Assembly (NCBI GenBank): GCA_954871525.1
Contig: OX940865.1
Location: 16,506,606 to 16,570,605 of the forward strand
Direction: 5' to 3'
DNA: 64,000 bases
Source: Parietaria judaica
Lineage: Eukaryota; Streptophyta; Magnoliopsida; Rosales; Urticaceae
Both the position numbers and the translations under genes were made by a program. The notes beneath the pieces were generated by a model. The model did no database searches and was not told where the DNA came from. It saw only the letters and a list, made by a program, of their open reading frames with translations. Of the stretch, positions 1 to 11,094 are shown piece by piece; position 1 is the stretch's first letter; every line of letters begins with the position of its first letter.

Positions 1-858
1 CCTTGTAGGTCATTGATGATATGGATTTAGGAAAACTACGTGCTTGAATACGGAGCCCTATCTTGCTTACGTCACTGATGAAGTCCGTTATATGAATATT
101 ACAATTACGTGTGTGTGTATATATACATACAGTATATATATATATATATTCAATATATGCTAGAAAAAGCATGTAAGTTCGTGCAAAGCATTGGCACAAG
201 GAATTTTGATATTATAATAGACAACTCCACGTTTAAAAAGGAAAAATATGTATAAGCAAGTCGCAACATGTTATTCACGAAGTCAAACACACGAATTATA
301 TATTTCCTCGTCCTTCTTTACGTGAGCCCTAATCATTACCATATAAGAAAAGTAGGATGGTTAATAAGGTGTAATTCTTACTGTTTATAAGACTTATACT
401 AAACTAGTTATTCATACAAATAAATCATTTCTTCGTGATTTAGTATCGCAAATAGTCAGAAACTATAAAAATAGACGATAACGTTTAAAATATGTACAAT
501 CATTTCGTTGTGATATAACATCGCAAATGGTCCGAAACTATTAAAATAGATGAGAATGTATAAAATATGTTCAAACAAATACATATTATATACTAAAGTT
601 TTTTTTTTTTTTTTTTTTAACTTCTTTCACTATAACGATCGCATTTGAACTATTAGCAGAGCGGCCTTCAGAATACAAGGACTTTAGGCAGTTAGTTTTT
701 TTTTTTTTTTTTTTTTTTTTTGGGAGTCCTGACTAACACAAAAGTGTTTTATACTTATTAGCATAGGAAGCTTTGCAATAATACTTTTAGTTGAAATTAA
801 TTTAAAAAAAAAACATTTTACATATGGTAGAGAAAAAGACATTAATAAATATTGAGTA
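1..858. other. AT-rich intergenic flank
   Basis: No gene is visible. The stretch holds a GT/TA microsatellite near 109-150 and two T homopolymers (about 601-618 and 697-720). Short open frames here are low-complexity and have no recognisable domain. Confidence 0.6.
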
Positions 859-866
859 CTTGTGAT
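859..866. repeat. Left 8-bp target-site duplication of the hAT element
   Basis: CTTGTGAT lies directly before the left terminus CAAGGTTCAACTTACC. The identical octamer follows the right terminus at 6367-6374. An exact 8-bp duplication is the hallmark of hAT insertion. Confidence 0.93.
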
Positions 867-1188
867 CAAGGTTCAACTTACCGATGTTATCGATAAACCG
901 ATTACCGTTTTCGACGGATTAATCGATAGCTTACCGATTAACCGACGGAAAACCTATAACACTGTAGCTTACCGATTACCGATACTTTTCGATGATTATC
1001 GACGGATTATCGATACTTTTCGACAGAAAACTTATAAAATATTTTGATAATATCATACCTCTAATACAAAACATAGATAATGTCATACACACACATAGAT
1101 AATGTCATACACACACACATAGTCTAACTCTAACAAGTATCAACTATCAAATATAAAGGCTAATACAAAGTCTAACAAGTCTCCAACC

Positions 1189-4100
1189 TCAAAAGTACGA
1201 CGATCTCCTATGGGCTTCCATAATACCCGAGGCACCACTTGATTCCAAATGCATGTTGCAATATGTCCTCCAAAACAAGCCATGTGGTTCGAAGTGCATA
1301 CGGAAGTTACTCACATGGTAATCATATATGTGTTGCTCCGTAAACACGCCACGAGATGGATACTGAGGATGCGCCCACACTCCGTTATCGAGCACAGGAT
1401 GTGGAGTAGCAAATTGAGTGCTCACGGAAGTACCCATTGACATCGTCTCAAAGTTCCCGGACAGCTCGTCGACGGGGTTCTCACTCTGAGATAGATATGA
1501 TGAACAATAGAAGAGAAAGAGAGAGAGAGCTAGCCAAACAGATTTGGATGAAAGAATTCTGTTTGTATTGACTTGATGAACATACTATTACAATCTGGTA
1601 TTTATACCCAGACAACTACAGCTGTTAATAACAACAGCTAAACATAAAGCCTAAACTACAGCTATACAGAATATACTCTAACAAGATAGTCACTGCCCAA
1701 GTAGAATCCAATAGCAGAAGATGCGTCATCTTGTTGTCTTGGAGATTGTTGGTCACCGTACTGTCGGTCGGGAATGTATCCCATGTTGGCAGGGTCGTAG
1801 TTCAGGTCGCCTCGATACGTATCACCTGTTGAGGAAACAAATTAGTTGACATTCATATCTGCATGTAATCAGCAAAATTAAAATAGTAATAATCACTTGT
1901 ACCTCTCTGCATGCCACTTCATCCTCCCTGGCTGGCACCCCATCCTCCCTGGGTGTCACCTCCCCATCCTCCCTGGGCGCCACCCCATCCTCCCTGGTAG
2001 TCACCTCCCCCACCCCAGCCGCTATGTGATTGTGAGGGGCTATGCGAAGGGGAACTACGGTGAGTACCGGTCGTATGAGTACGCTGTTGACTAGACCGAG
2101 TCTTTGCTCACCAAGGACTCGGCTGATCACAGCTCCGAATGATTGAGCCTCCGCGGCGATCTCTGGGTCTGGGTTGCCATCTTCGTCGTCGAGGTGGACT
2201 GGTCGGATCCACTCTACAATTGCGTCCTCGAAGTCAACACCAGCAGAGGCCATAGCCAAAGACTTCGTGAGGTACTCATACGGATCGGCTTTGTCGGCCT
2301 GGTCGTACTGCGCCTTCAAGTCTCGGATCGCTAGCTTATGATTGTAGTTGCAGAACACTAGCTTCTCAAGTGTCGCGTACGCCAGACGATTGCGGAGCTT
2401 GGTGTGGATGAGGGCAAACGTGCTCCAGTTCCTCTCACACGCTGAGGCCGACGCGGTTTGCGACAAAATCCGCATTGCTAGCTTCTGTAATGTGGGGCAC
2501 AGACCCCCGAATATGCTCCACCACTCAGCTGTAAATGAATAAAAAAACTAAACTTAGCATGTGTAAAACTTAGCATGTTGAACTTCAATGTGTAAAACTT
2601 ACCGGGTGCAAGAGTCTTCCGTGCTGCCACGCATGACCGCTCGCGCAACGGACCTACAGCGTCACGAAACTTCACTCACTACACCACACATATAGAAAGC
2701 TAGTTTTAATTTAATTTAAGAAGTGGGAGTAAAATTACAAAATTAAAGTAAGATCTTACCTCTGCCGCCAGATGTGTCACGTCCTCATGAGGAAACAACC
2801 GGTCGTAAACCATGGTGACATCTCGGATGGCATTTTCTGGCATCTCAATGTCTCGCTCGTAGGCGATTCTGGGGTTCAAGAAGTGGGCCGCAATATGCAA
2901 TGGATGGTCCAAGTTTTTATGCCATCGCGCCTCCACAATTTCGACTGCCCATTGTTTTCCTTGAAGTGCGCTGAGCTCCGCTACGATGATTTCGAACAAG
3001 CGATACACCATTCCCATCGTGGGATGCACCTCGGTGTCGACGAGCCGGAGTGCTGTGTACAAGGGGGCGAACACGCTCAAGGCGTTGTCAACCGAAGCCC
3101 AAAAAGACTCGCTCAAGCACAATGTGGCCGCGGCTCTCCCTTCTCTCGTGGTCTTGAACGAGGAGTTATCCCACCACTCGGATATAAACATCGCCTTGAG
3201 TCCGGCCTTTTTCCCCTTTAAGCTGGTCAGGGAGAGAAAGTTTGTGGCAAACTTGTCGCCCCCGGACGGATGATCTCACCCTTGCATGTCTTCCTCATTA
3301 TATCGAGGACCTGGCCGTAGTTGTAGATAAACTTTGTGATGAGTCTACACCCCTTCACGGTCTCCTGGATGCTCGGCCTTTTGCCGATGTCGTGAAACAT
3401 CAAGTCGATGCAGTGGGCAGCGCACGGCGTCCAGTACAAATTGTACTTCTCCATCAAATCGGTGCCGGCTTTTTTGTAAGCTACGGCGTTGTCGGTCACA
3501 ATTTGCACCACGTTATGCGAGCCGATCTCCTCAATCACTGCAGAAAATACCCTGGCCAAGTAATGCGCATTCTTGGCGTGGGCAGACGCGTTGATTGCCT
3601 TGATAAACACCGTCCTCCCTGCCGAAAAGATCATGATGTTTAGGATCGACATATTCGTCGGTCCAGTCCAACCGTCCAACATGATCGTCACGCCAAACTT
3701 TCGCCATACGGGAATCTGATCGTGCTTGTACTTCTGCCACTCCTCGAACTCCATTGTCAGATACTTGCCCGCGATGTCCTTTGACGTGGGATACGGGCAT
3801 CCAACGCCTACACTCGTAAAATGCAATATTATTAAATATTAATAGTTAACTTTAACTTCAAATTAAATAAAATCATAAATTAGGTTACCTACTTCGGCTA
3901 CGCAAAACAACATGTTGTGGAAAAGAATATCGTCGACGTGACACCACGGAATCCCTTTGTGGATTATGTATTTGGCTATCGCCTTCCCGACCTTCAAAAT
4001 TGTCTTCGGTAAAAACATTAAGTCGACCCTTTTCTGTTTTTTCGAAGGCCTATCGAACAACGCCGATGTAGTGGCGGGACCGGCGCTGCTTGCGCCGCCT

Positions 4101-4513
4101 CCGGCCTGGTGTTCTTCCCATTGTTTGGCCGCTGCCTCTTGACGGGATTTCTTTATTTGTCGTGCCACTTCTCTTTCAACGTCCACAGGCACGGTCTCGT
4201 CGTCTTCATTAGAAGAAGAACCCTCGGCCCTCTGGTAAATATTTTCCCGTATATTAACGGCTAAATCGTGCCTCTTCTGCTTCTTCTTCTGGTAACTCCG
4301 CATAGTATCCCTGATGAGGTTCCGCACATCGTTCGGGACTTCGGTACACGGCGCGACATTTTTGTTCTTATCATTGCCGGCCAAATGTTGTTTCATTCTA
4401 GTGATCCCGCCACCTCTGATCTCTTTCCCACAGTAGTTGCACTTGAAACCGGAGTTGTTGCTCGGATCTCTATAGGGAGTGCAATGCTCCCTCGCAATGT
4501 TGTCTTTACTCAT
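1189..4513 (-). pseudogene. hAT transposase (BED zinc finger, DUF659, C-terminal dimerisation), disabled
   Basis: Minus strand, start ATG at 4513. Inferred exons: 4513-3889, 3807-2760, 2669-2603, 2528-1903 and 1825-1189; the junctions keep phase at GTAACC, GTAAGA, GTAAGT and GTACAAG donors. Exon 1 carries a BED finger: C25 and C28, then GGGITRMKQHLAG with H43, and C56. Exon 2 carries the DUF659 / catalytic core with LDGWTGPTN, VTDNAVAYKKAG and the CAAHCIDL motif. Exon 4 carries the dimerisation block SACERNWSTFALIHTKLRNR. The C-terminal tail is Gly/Trp-rich (GGW repeats). Lesions: a one-base loss near 3250-3256 before FATNFLSL, a second frame change near 2090-2117, an in-frame TGA at 1919-1921, and a solo LTR inside exon 5. 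The intact protein would be about 930 residues, long for the family because of the tail. The acceptor of exon 3 is the least certain junction. Confidence 0.9.
1498..1683 (-). mobile_element. Solo LTR (186 bp) nested in the last transposase exon
   Basis: The element begins TGATGAAC and ends CTCTAACA on the plus strand, so in the minus sense it runs TGTTAGAG...TTCATCA with canonical TG/CA ends. The 5-bp sequence AGATA flanks it on both sides (1493-1497 and 1684-1688). A TATAAATA box lies in the minus orientation near 1601-1608. No internal region or second LTR is present, so it is a recombined solo LTR. LTR style suggests Ty1/copia, but this is not proven. Removing 186 + 5 bases leaves one open frame through GSDYLSQSENPVDEL. 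Confidence 0.88.
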
Positions 4514-4519
4514 TTTTAG

Positions 4520-6200
4520 AACTCAACAACCTAAACAACGAGAAACAAATTAAATTCTCCCAAACTACCACATTATTGTAGGAATGAATATTTTATGAAA
4601 TCTGACGGCAAGAAAAATCAGTATATTACCAAGAAATCACGACCAGATAAACTTGAGGACTTTCGCCGCAATTAAGACAAAAACCGGAATGTCTTCAAAT
4701 CTGCCAAAAATTCACCTCAAAAAATCAGAATCAGATTTTCAAGAATAATTAAAAAAGAGAAACACCCAAAAAAAAATGAGCGCATTGCCTTGGAAATCAC
4801 CAAAAGATAAACTTCAACACTTTCGCCGCAATTAAGACAAAAACCGGAATGTCTTCAAGTCTGCCAAAAATTCACCTCAAAAAATCAGACTCAGATTTTC
4901 AAAAATAATTAATAAAGGGAAACAACCAAAAAAAATGAGTACATTATCGAGAAAATCACCAAAATATAAACTTCTCACACTTTCGCCGTAATTAAGACAA
5001 AAACCGAATTTTCGTAAAATCTGCAAAAAATTTACCTCAGAAAATCAGATTAATATTTTAAAAAATAATTAATAAAGGAAAATACCCAAAAAAGGGAGCA
5101 CATTGCCTTGGAAATCACGAAAGCTGAACTTCAAACACTTTCGCCGCAATTATGACGAAAACCAAAATACCATCAAATCTGCAAATAAAATACACCAAAA
5201 AATAACATTAATATTTAAAAAATAATTAATAAAGGAAAACCCCCCAAAAAAGTAGTAGATTACCTCGACAAAACACGCAAGATAAACTTGCAATACTTTT
5301 GCCGCAGTTATAGGTAAAACCGAATTATCGTCAAATCTGATTTTTTACAGAGAAAAATTAGATTAATATTTTAAAAAATATTTAATAAACTAAAAAACCC
5401 CTAAAAATTAATATATTGCTTCATAAAACACAAAAAGTAAATTTTAAATTCTTTTGCCGTAATTATTCAAAAATCCGAATTAAGCCTCCAATTTACCTAA
5501 AAATCGACCCAATTTCATAAAAACTATTACAATAATTTATTATTAAATTATATACATGAAAAAAATTGATTATATAGCTCTGAAACATAAAAAATGCAAT
5601 CTTGATATGAATATCTATAAATCTTACATAATAAACCTAAAACATATTGTAATCTTTATATATTTCATCTAAATCCAACAAAATAATTACAAATAAAGTC
5701 ATGGAAACAAGTTTCCTACAACATAAAATCATAAAAATGCAAAAATACAACTCAAAATCCTTAAAGTGTCAACCTTTCTAATTCACAAAACATAAACTCA
5801 TGAACAACTTAATCTAACTTTCTATGACTTATGCTAATCATCTCAAATTCGTTTAAAATAAGTAAATATCAAAGAAAAATTGCAAGAAACATATAGATCT
5901 ATGATTATAACTCCTAAATATACCCAAAAGTTCGAAAAAAATCGGATAAATTCGGTGTAAAAAGCTTAAAACCAAACTTTGCAAACTTTTGCCACACACA
6001 CAATTTCCATGGAGAAGCTTGAGTTTGGCCGAAAAGAGGGGACTTACCAGCTCGAAAATCGGCGAGAAACCATAAGGTTTGGGCTGTTGGCGGCGAGAAG
6101 AGTGGAAAAGAGAGAGAAGTGGTCGAAAATCGGCGAGAAGAAGTGAGAAATAGGGTTAAATATTTGCCCTAAATCTTTTTTTAATTGCACCGAAAAGACC
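4520..6200 (-). promoter_or_regulatory. Probable 5' leader of the hAT transposase, with a leader intron
   Basis: On the minus strand a good donor, GAGCTG|GTAAGT, ends a purine/CG-richer block at 6048 (about 6048-6190). A good acceptor, TTGTTTAG|GTTG, lies just above the start codon near 4531. This predicts a non-coding first exon and a 1.5-kb leader intron holding the tandem repeats. It is inferred from splice consensus only. Confidence 0.4.
4630..5510. repeat. Six diverged ~158-bp tandem repeats in the hAT leader intron
   Basis: A core, CTTTCGCCGCAATTAAGACA or a variant, recurs at about 4660, 4820, 4980, 5139, 5297 and 5451, giving spacings of about 160, 161, 158, 158 and 154. The surrounding sequence (AAATCACNNNAGATAAACTT before it; CTCAAAAAATCAGA and AATAATTAATAAAG after it) is shared too. 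The two copies nearest the gene are most alike and divergence grows outward. They lie upstream of the transposase ATG, inside what looks like a 5' leader intron. Confidence 0.82.
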
Positions 6201-6366
6201 ATTTTTTTTACACGTGAAACATCGATAATCGACTGTGCCTCGGTTTATCAAAAAGCTCGATAATCGTCGGTAAGAGCATAAAACGGTAAGTGTTGTGGCC
6301 GGTAATTTACCGGTAACAATCGGTAAGGTCGATTATCGTCGATAATCGTTGGTAAGTCGAACCTTG

Positions 6367-6374
6367 CTTGTGAT
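6367..6374. repeat. Right 8-bp target-site duplication of the hAT element
   Basis: CTTGTGAT, identical to 859-866, directly follows the right terminus GGTAAGTCGAACCTTG. Confidence 0.93.
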
Positions 6375-6643
6375 ATGATGATAATTTTACGGAAATTAAA
6401 TCTTAAAAGATAATAGTAAAAGAAAAGATGTTGGGGGCTAAAAAGTGACTCCCGTGGGAACCGAACTCATATAGTTATTGGGGGATTTCTAAAAAATTGT
6501 CGTTGCTCGCCTCATATAGTTAATTTTATTGAATTAAATTTGGGTTCTCTTTTTACTACTAATAAATTTATAGAAATTTGTTGGGCCCTAGACTTAAAGT
6601 CGGCCCTGCTCTATAGTAACAAATCAAATACTCACTTTATTAG

Positions 6644-7000
6644 GGTTGTAACGAAAACCCGGTATCCGATTTTAAATCTGCATCCGTATTCGATTTTAAA
6701 ATCCGAATCTGAATCCGGAATCTGGATACGGGTATCCGAATCCAGATTCAAAACCGGATAGGGATACGGGTTTTGTTATTGAAAAATGAGACATACGTTT
6801 TAACTTCTTTTTTTTTCTTTTTCTAAATCGGATCCGAGTAGAATTCCGGATATCTAGATAATATTCGAATCCGGATTTCAAAACTAGATACGGGTAATTA
6901 AACAGAGTTTTGAAAATAGATATCTGCATTTCCGGATCCGGATCCGGATACGGATAGTGATTTTCGGATACCCGGAAAATCGGATCTGGATACGGGTAGT
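6644..7000. repeat. Degenerate repeat built of GGATACGGGT / TCCGGAT motifs
   Basis: The block opens with TAGGGTTGTAACGAAAACCC and is filled with copies of GGATACGG, TCCGGAT and their complements in both orientations, so its two halves can partly pair. The style is that of a non-autonomous DNA element with subterminal repeats. I found no clean target duplication, so the class is open. Open frames here are artefacts of the repeat. Confidence 0.5.
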
Positions 7001-7263
7001 TCTGACTAAATATTTATTAAAATGTGACACCTTAATGACAAAATATGGGTCGTTAGCTCGTTGCAAATGTCAACCTTTGTGAGAGACATAACTTAGGATC
7101 ATCAGTAATTAATTAATAATTAAAATAAAAGTTAAACTAAGAAAAATATATAATGAATATTAGTGGAGGCATAACTAAGGAGCATGACTCATGAAATGTG
7201 CATGTACGGGTACGTCGACTTTCACAATTACAATACTCGACAGTTGATGTGATATTGTCTTGA

Positions 7264-7292
7264 GATATAAATATATATATATATATATATAT
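7264..7292. repeat. (TA)n microsatellite
   Basis: About 26 bases of alternating AT. It makes the spurious Ile-Tyr run in overlapping frames. Confidence 0.9.
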
Positions 7293-7489
7293 CTTTGATC
7301 TATCTATGAGTTGGTGTTTGATTTTTTTTTCTCTTAATTTTAAATGAATTTTTCCTTGTTCAGTTTCAACACATGTACGAATACGTTGATATCGCAATAA
7401 ATTTAATTTTTCAACAATATTTAATTCGTTTCCTTGGTTTTTCCAAGTCCTTACTCTCAATCTAAAATCTAAGAAGTGGTGCTACATCT

Positions 7490-7671
7490 AGGGATAAAAC
7501 CAATTATAAAACCGAGAATTCGGACCCAAATTAATTTCAAGGTTTCGATATATCAAACCCAAACCTCGTTTCTAAAAATCTTCCGGGTTTTGGTATAAAT
7601 CCGGGCTTTATATCCAGGTCCGACCTATAAGCAAGATTAAAACCAAATTTAATACTAGAAATTAAGGGTGT

Positions 7672-7707
<36 letters not shown>

Positions 7708-7962
7708 TAATTAATCCGTTCAACCCAGCCCATGATTGAACTCAACACAATCTAGCTCGACCCACTTAACCCAATAAATATCGAATTTGGTTGGGTTAAC
7801 CCTAATAAATAGTTGAGTTTGAGTTGGGCTACACAATCGACCCAACGAGGTTTTTTTTTTATTAATAGTTAATTGGGCCGGCCCAAGTGAGACCTGACCA
7901 AGCTTTTTATACACATTGAGTTGGGTTTGGGCCGGATGCATTGGGTTGGGCCGCCTCATTGT
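7490..7962. repeat. Two degenerate non-autonomous element remnants
   Basis: 7490-7640 is rich in AAACCC / CCGGGTTTT motifs. 7664-7962 opens with TAAGGGTGTGCAAAAAA, a common start of plant hAT-type MITEs, continues into a long A tract (about 7673-7702), then carries many CCCAACCC / GGGTTGGG motifs in both orientations (GACCCACTTAACCCA; GGGTTTGGGCCGG). Target duplications are not visible. Fragment status and class are inferred from motif style. Confidence 0.45.
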
Positions 7963-10900
7963 GTATAGATCAAAAAGTATTTTCTAATTAAGTTATGGAA
8001 TTTAATAGAAATATTCAATGATATCTGCTTGATCCATAATTATCACATATATATTCTTCTACGTTCTAACATATCATTATCAAAGATTGACTAAGAGAAA
8101 AACTATGGAAGTTCTCTCGAGAAAAATTAGGTTTCAATAAAGGCTATATGTTTTTTCTATGTAATAATTATTTGCTCTTGATTATTAAAAAGTGAATGAC
8201 ATTGTGTTAAGAGTGTTAACTTTATACCAAAATGTTTTAGACACTGAATGATAATTGTGTTAAACTGTTAATAATTATATGTATGGGCTTGCAACTGTTT
8301 GATTGATGGTTACTGCTCTTAGGGCATATTATTGCTAATGGACCCAAAGTCTAGGCCTATGGCCCACTTAGCTATTAGACGATATTAATTATAAAATAAT
8401 CATATTAGAAATGAGTTTGGGCTAAGGGCTTTTCGGGAATATCTTCAATGTGTATATGGCTTAAGGGTTTATGTTTTCATAAGGTATTATGTGTAATTGT
8501 CCCATGATCTAATCTTATGTGTATATCGATAAGCTATCACTGTAGCAATAGAGTTTTCATAAGCTATTACTATATTGTCACGTTCAACTATTTTTACGGG
8601 TTAATCAATATGTATTTTTGTAAATAATAGTATTAATAAAAGTTTATATATGCAAATTTGATTGTTATTCTCATGGTACTCCAGTTAGTTTAACTTTAAA
8701 CACAACGTGGGTATAATAGGACCGTGAAATACTATCCCAAGGCATCAAACGTAAATGTAAGATTCTTGTAATAATTTTTGAAACCTGACGAAAACAGTGT
8801 CCGCTTTATGGAGAAATCATGTGTATTGTTGTAGCATATAGCCTCCTCCTCCTATAGGGTCAAATAATTTGGTCTATCCGTATTCCCATTTCTCTCCAAT
8901 AATCCTTCAATTCAGGACAAATTTGCAGAGATCACAATTCCCAAGACCCATCAAAGCTTTCATGAAATCTAAGGGCACATGTGCAAAGAAAAAACTTAAC
9001 CATGCCCTTTTGTGTAAAATAACCAATCAAAAAGGACAAGCCTTGTAGTTGCTACAGAGCTTTGTAGGCTGGGCCAAACCAGCCCACATATATATAGGTA
9101 ATGTAGGAAAGGGCCTCTTATTCAAACTATTTTTCAATTGGTATGAGATAATTAGTCGCGAATGTGTTCTAATTAAGACTAAATTAGAAAAGAATAGCGG
9201 CAAAAATAATTGAAATGTCCCTAGTATTTTAGATCTTTTTACAATGAGAAAAGTACTCAAGTTCACTAAAATAGTAATTATGCCCAATCGCTATCTAATT
9301 TAAAAGATTAACATTAACAGAAAGAGGACCCGAATAGTTAAAATACATAATAGAAACTAAAAAATAAGTAAAATTTTACGGCGGTGACGTATGTCCCTCC
9401 ACTAAAATGTTCTTTACCAAGATCGGACGGTCCATTAGTATTAGTTTTAATGGAATTTGAACTGAGCTACTGTTTTATTAAACTTTGATATTTTTCTCAG
9501 TGAAAAAAAAATCGAGTATTTTTTAATGATCGGACGGTCCATTAGTATTAGTTTTAAAATTATCCCTTTGAATTATTATTTTTTTTTTTTGAAAGAAAAT
9601 TATATTGATAGATATTAAGTACTTTGTCTATTTCAAAAAAGTACAACCTCTCCTTACAAAAATGAAACAACACTATTTAGTAATTACTCAATTTCAATCA
9701 TTCGTATTTAGTTCCATTTCTATTATAACGAGCTTATTGAATTTATCAATTCAAAGTTCAAACTATGCAAATATACCATCTATTTCTTCTTTTCCTTTCT
9801 TTTTAAAGGCTTACTTTACCAAGGTTTTAAGATAATTTTTGTGTAAAACATGAAAAATTTACGTATAAGATCCATTCCAAGGAGACAATCCCACAACCAC
9901 AAGGGGTAAATTAACTTAATAATAACTTTTAGCATTTGCATTACTCTATTATTTCTTAATATATGGCAAGTGGTATTAGCTTGACAAATATAATAAAGTG
10001 TTAGGTGGATTATCTATTCACACACTAAGGCACTATACTAATAATAATGTACACAATTAATATATTTGTGTGACTCACAAGAGAGAAGCTCTTCTACTTT
10101 CTCTTTACGTCAATATTAAATACAAGCAATGTGTGAATATATAGCTTTATATATTCCACACGAGGAAGAAAGATGGAGAAGAAGAAGTAAAATAAAAGTT
10201 GCAAGTCTTTTTCACTAAATTATATTCCTTTCTTGCTGTATTGGCATGACTGATCCAACCACCTAACTAATATTCCTTGCGCTTTTTTCCTTCCTTTTTT
10301 GTCGGCTATACATCCATAATTCATATTCCTAATCGCTAATTTAACTATTCAAATGATTCATGAACTAGGATGAACATTACATTAGAGATAACATATACAA
10401 TTAGTTTAAGAAAAGACCAAGAATCGTACGCATCATGTCTTGTTATTATGTGTCCCATCAAGCTTGACACAATACATGACTTGCTAATATCCAAAATCTC
10501 TTATCATTAATCATACCTTAATTTAATCAGACTATAACAATCTTATATTCAATTAGGTGTGATCATACAAGCACAAATGCACCGATGCAGTTAATTTAGG
10601 TAGCCTCTTAGATTAACTCGAATAAAGGTGTGATCGAGAACTTATCTCCTTCAATAGTGGAACGTAATTTCATCTTTCAAGTCCAATAACATAAGTCTCG
10701 TCTTTCAAATCCAAAGGGTTATGAAGTTTTTAAATGTCTCATATTATTATTTTTCTCTTTTTTTTTTATTCTAAATCTTACATATTGAGCCTCCCACGTT
10801 ATTTAGCTACCGGAATTTGCATCTTGAGTCCGTCATTTATTTTAATAGATAGAATATTTACAAATACATAAGAAGGCAAAGAATTGTACATGTCGAGTCT

Positions 10901-11094
10901 TATAGCCGAGCAAAGATTACATACATCAGTCCCCACAAGCTTGATCCAATATACATGATCATCAAAGCTTGCTCATATCTAAAAACCCTTAATCATTAAT
11001 CTAAGTTTAATCTAGTCATACTATACCAAGTTTATACCCGAACAAATTAATTAAATATGACCCAAAATTCTTCTCCTTTTTCTAGTATCCGATC
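7963..11094. other. AT-rich intergenic DNA
   Basis: No gene is supported. The only clear structure is the exact 30-base direct repeat at 9421 and 9528. The remaining open frames are short and AT-driven. Confidence 0.6.
9421..9557. repeat. Exact 30-bp direct repeat around a GGACGGTCC palindrome
   Basis: GATCGGACGGTCCATTAGTA plus ten further bases occurs at 9421-9450 and again without change at 9528-9557, 107 bases apart. The intervening DNA is AT-rich. It may be a duplicated piece of a small element or a slippage product. Confidence 0.85.

Larger units (their letters stand above)
867..6366 (-). mobile_element. hAT-superfamily DNA transposon, 5.5 kb, complete ends
   Basis: The left end reads CAAGGTTCAACTTACC. 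The reverse complement of the right end reads CAAGGTTCGACTTACC, so the terminal inverted repeat is 15 of 16 bases. Both ends continue into subterminal ATCGAT / CCGATTACC-like motifs (left to about 1020, right from about 6220), as expected for transposase-binding repeats. An exact CTTGTGAT duplication flanks the element. Inside, on the minus strand, lie a BED-finger / DUF659 / hAT-dimerisation transposase gene, a long 5' leader intron with tandem repeats, and a nested solo LTR. The transposase is damaged, so this copy cannot supply its own enzyme, but its ends look intact and could still be moved in trans. Confidence 0.95.

Noticed and set aside
1897..3643. Plus-strand frames across the hAT transposase
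   Set aside because: Shadows of the minus-strand transposase exons; no domain and no agreement with splice sites.
7664..7962. Complete hAT-type MITE beginning TAAGGGTGTGCA
   Set aside because: No matching right inverted end or 8-bp duplication could be found, so only a remnant is reported.
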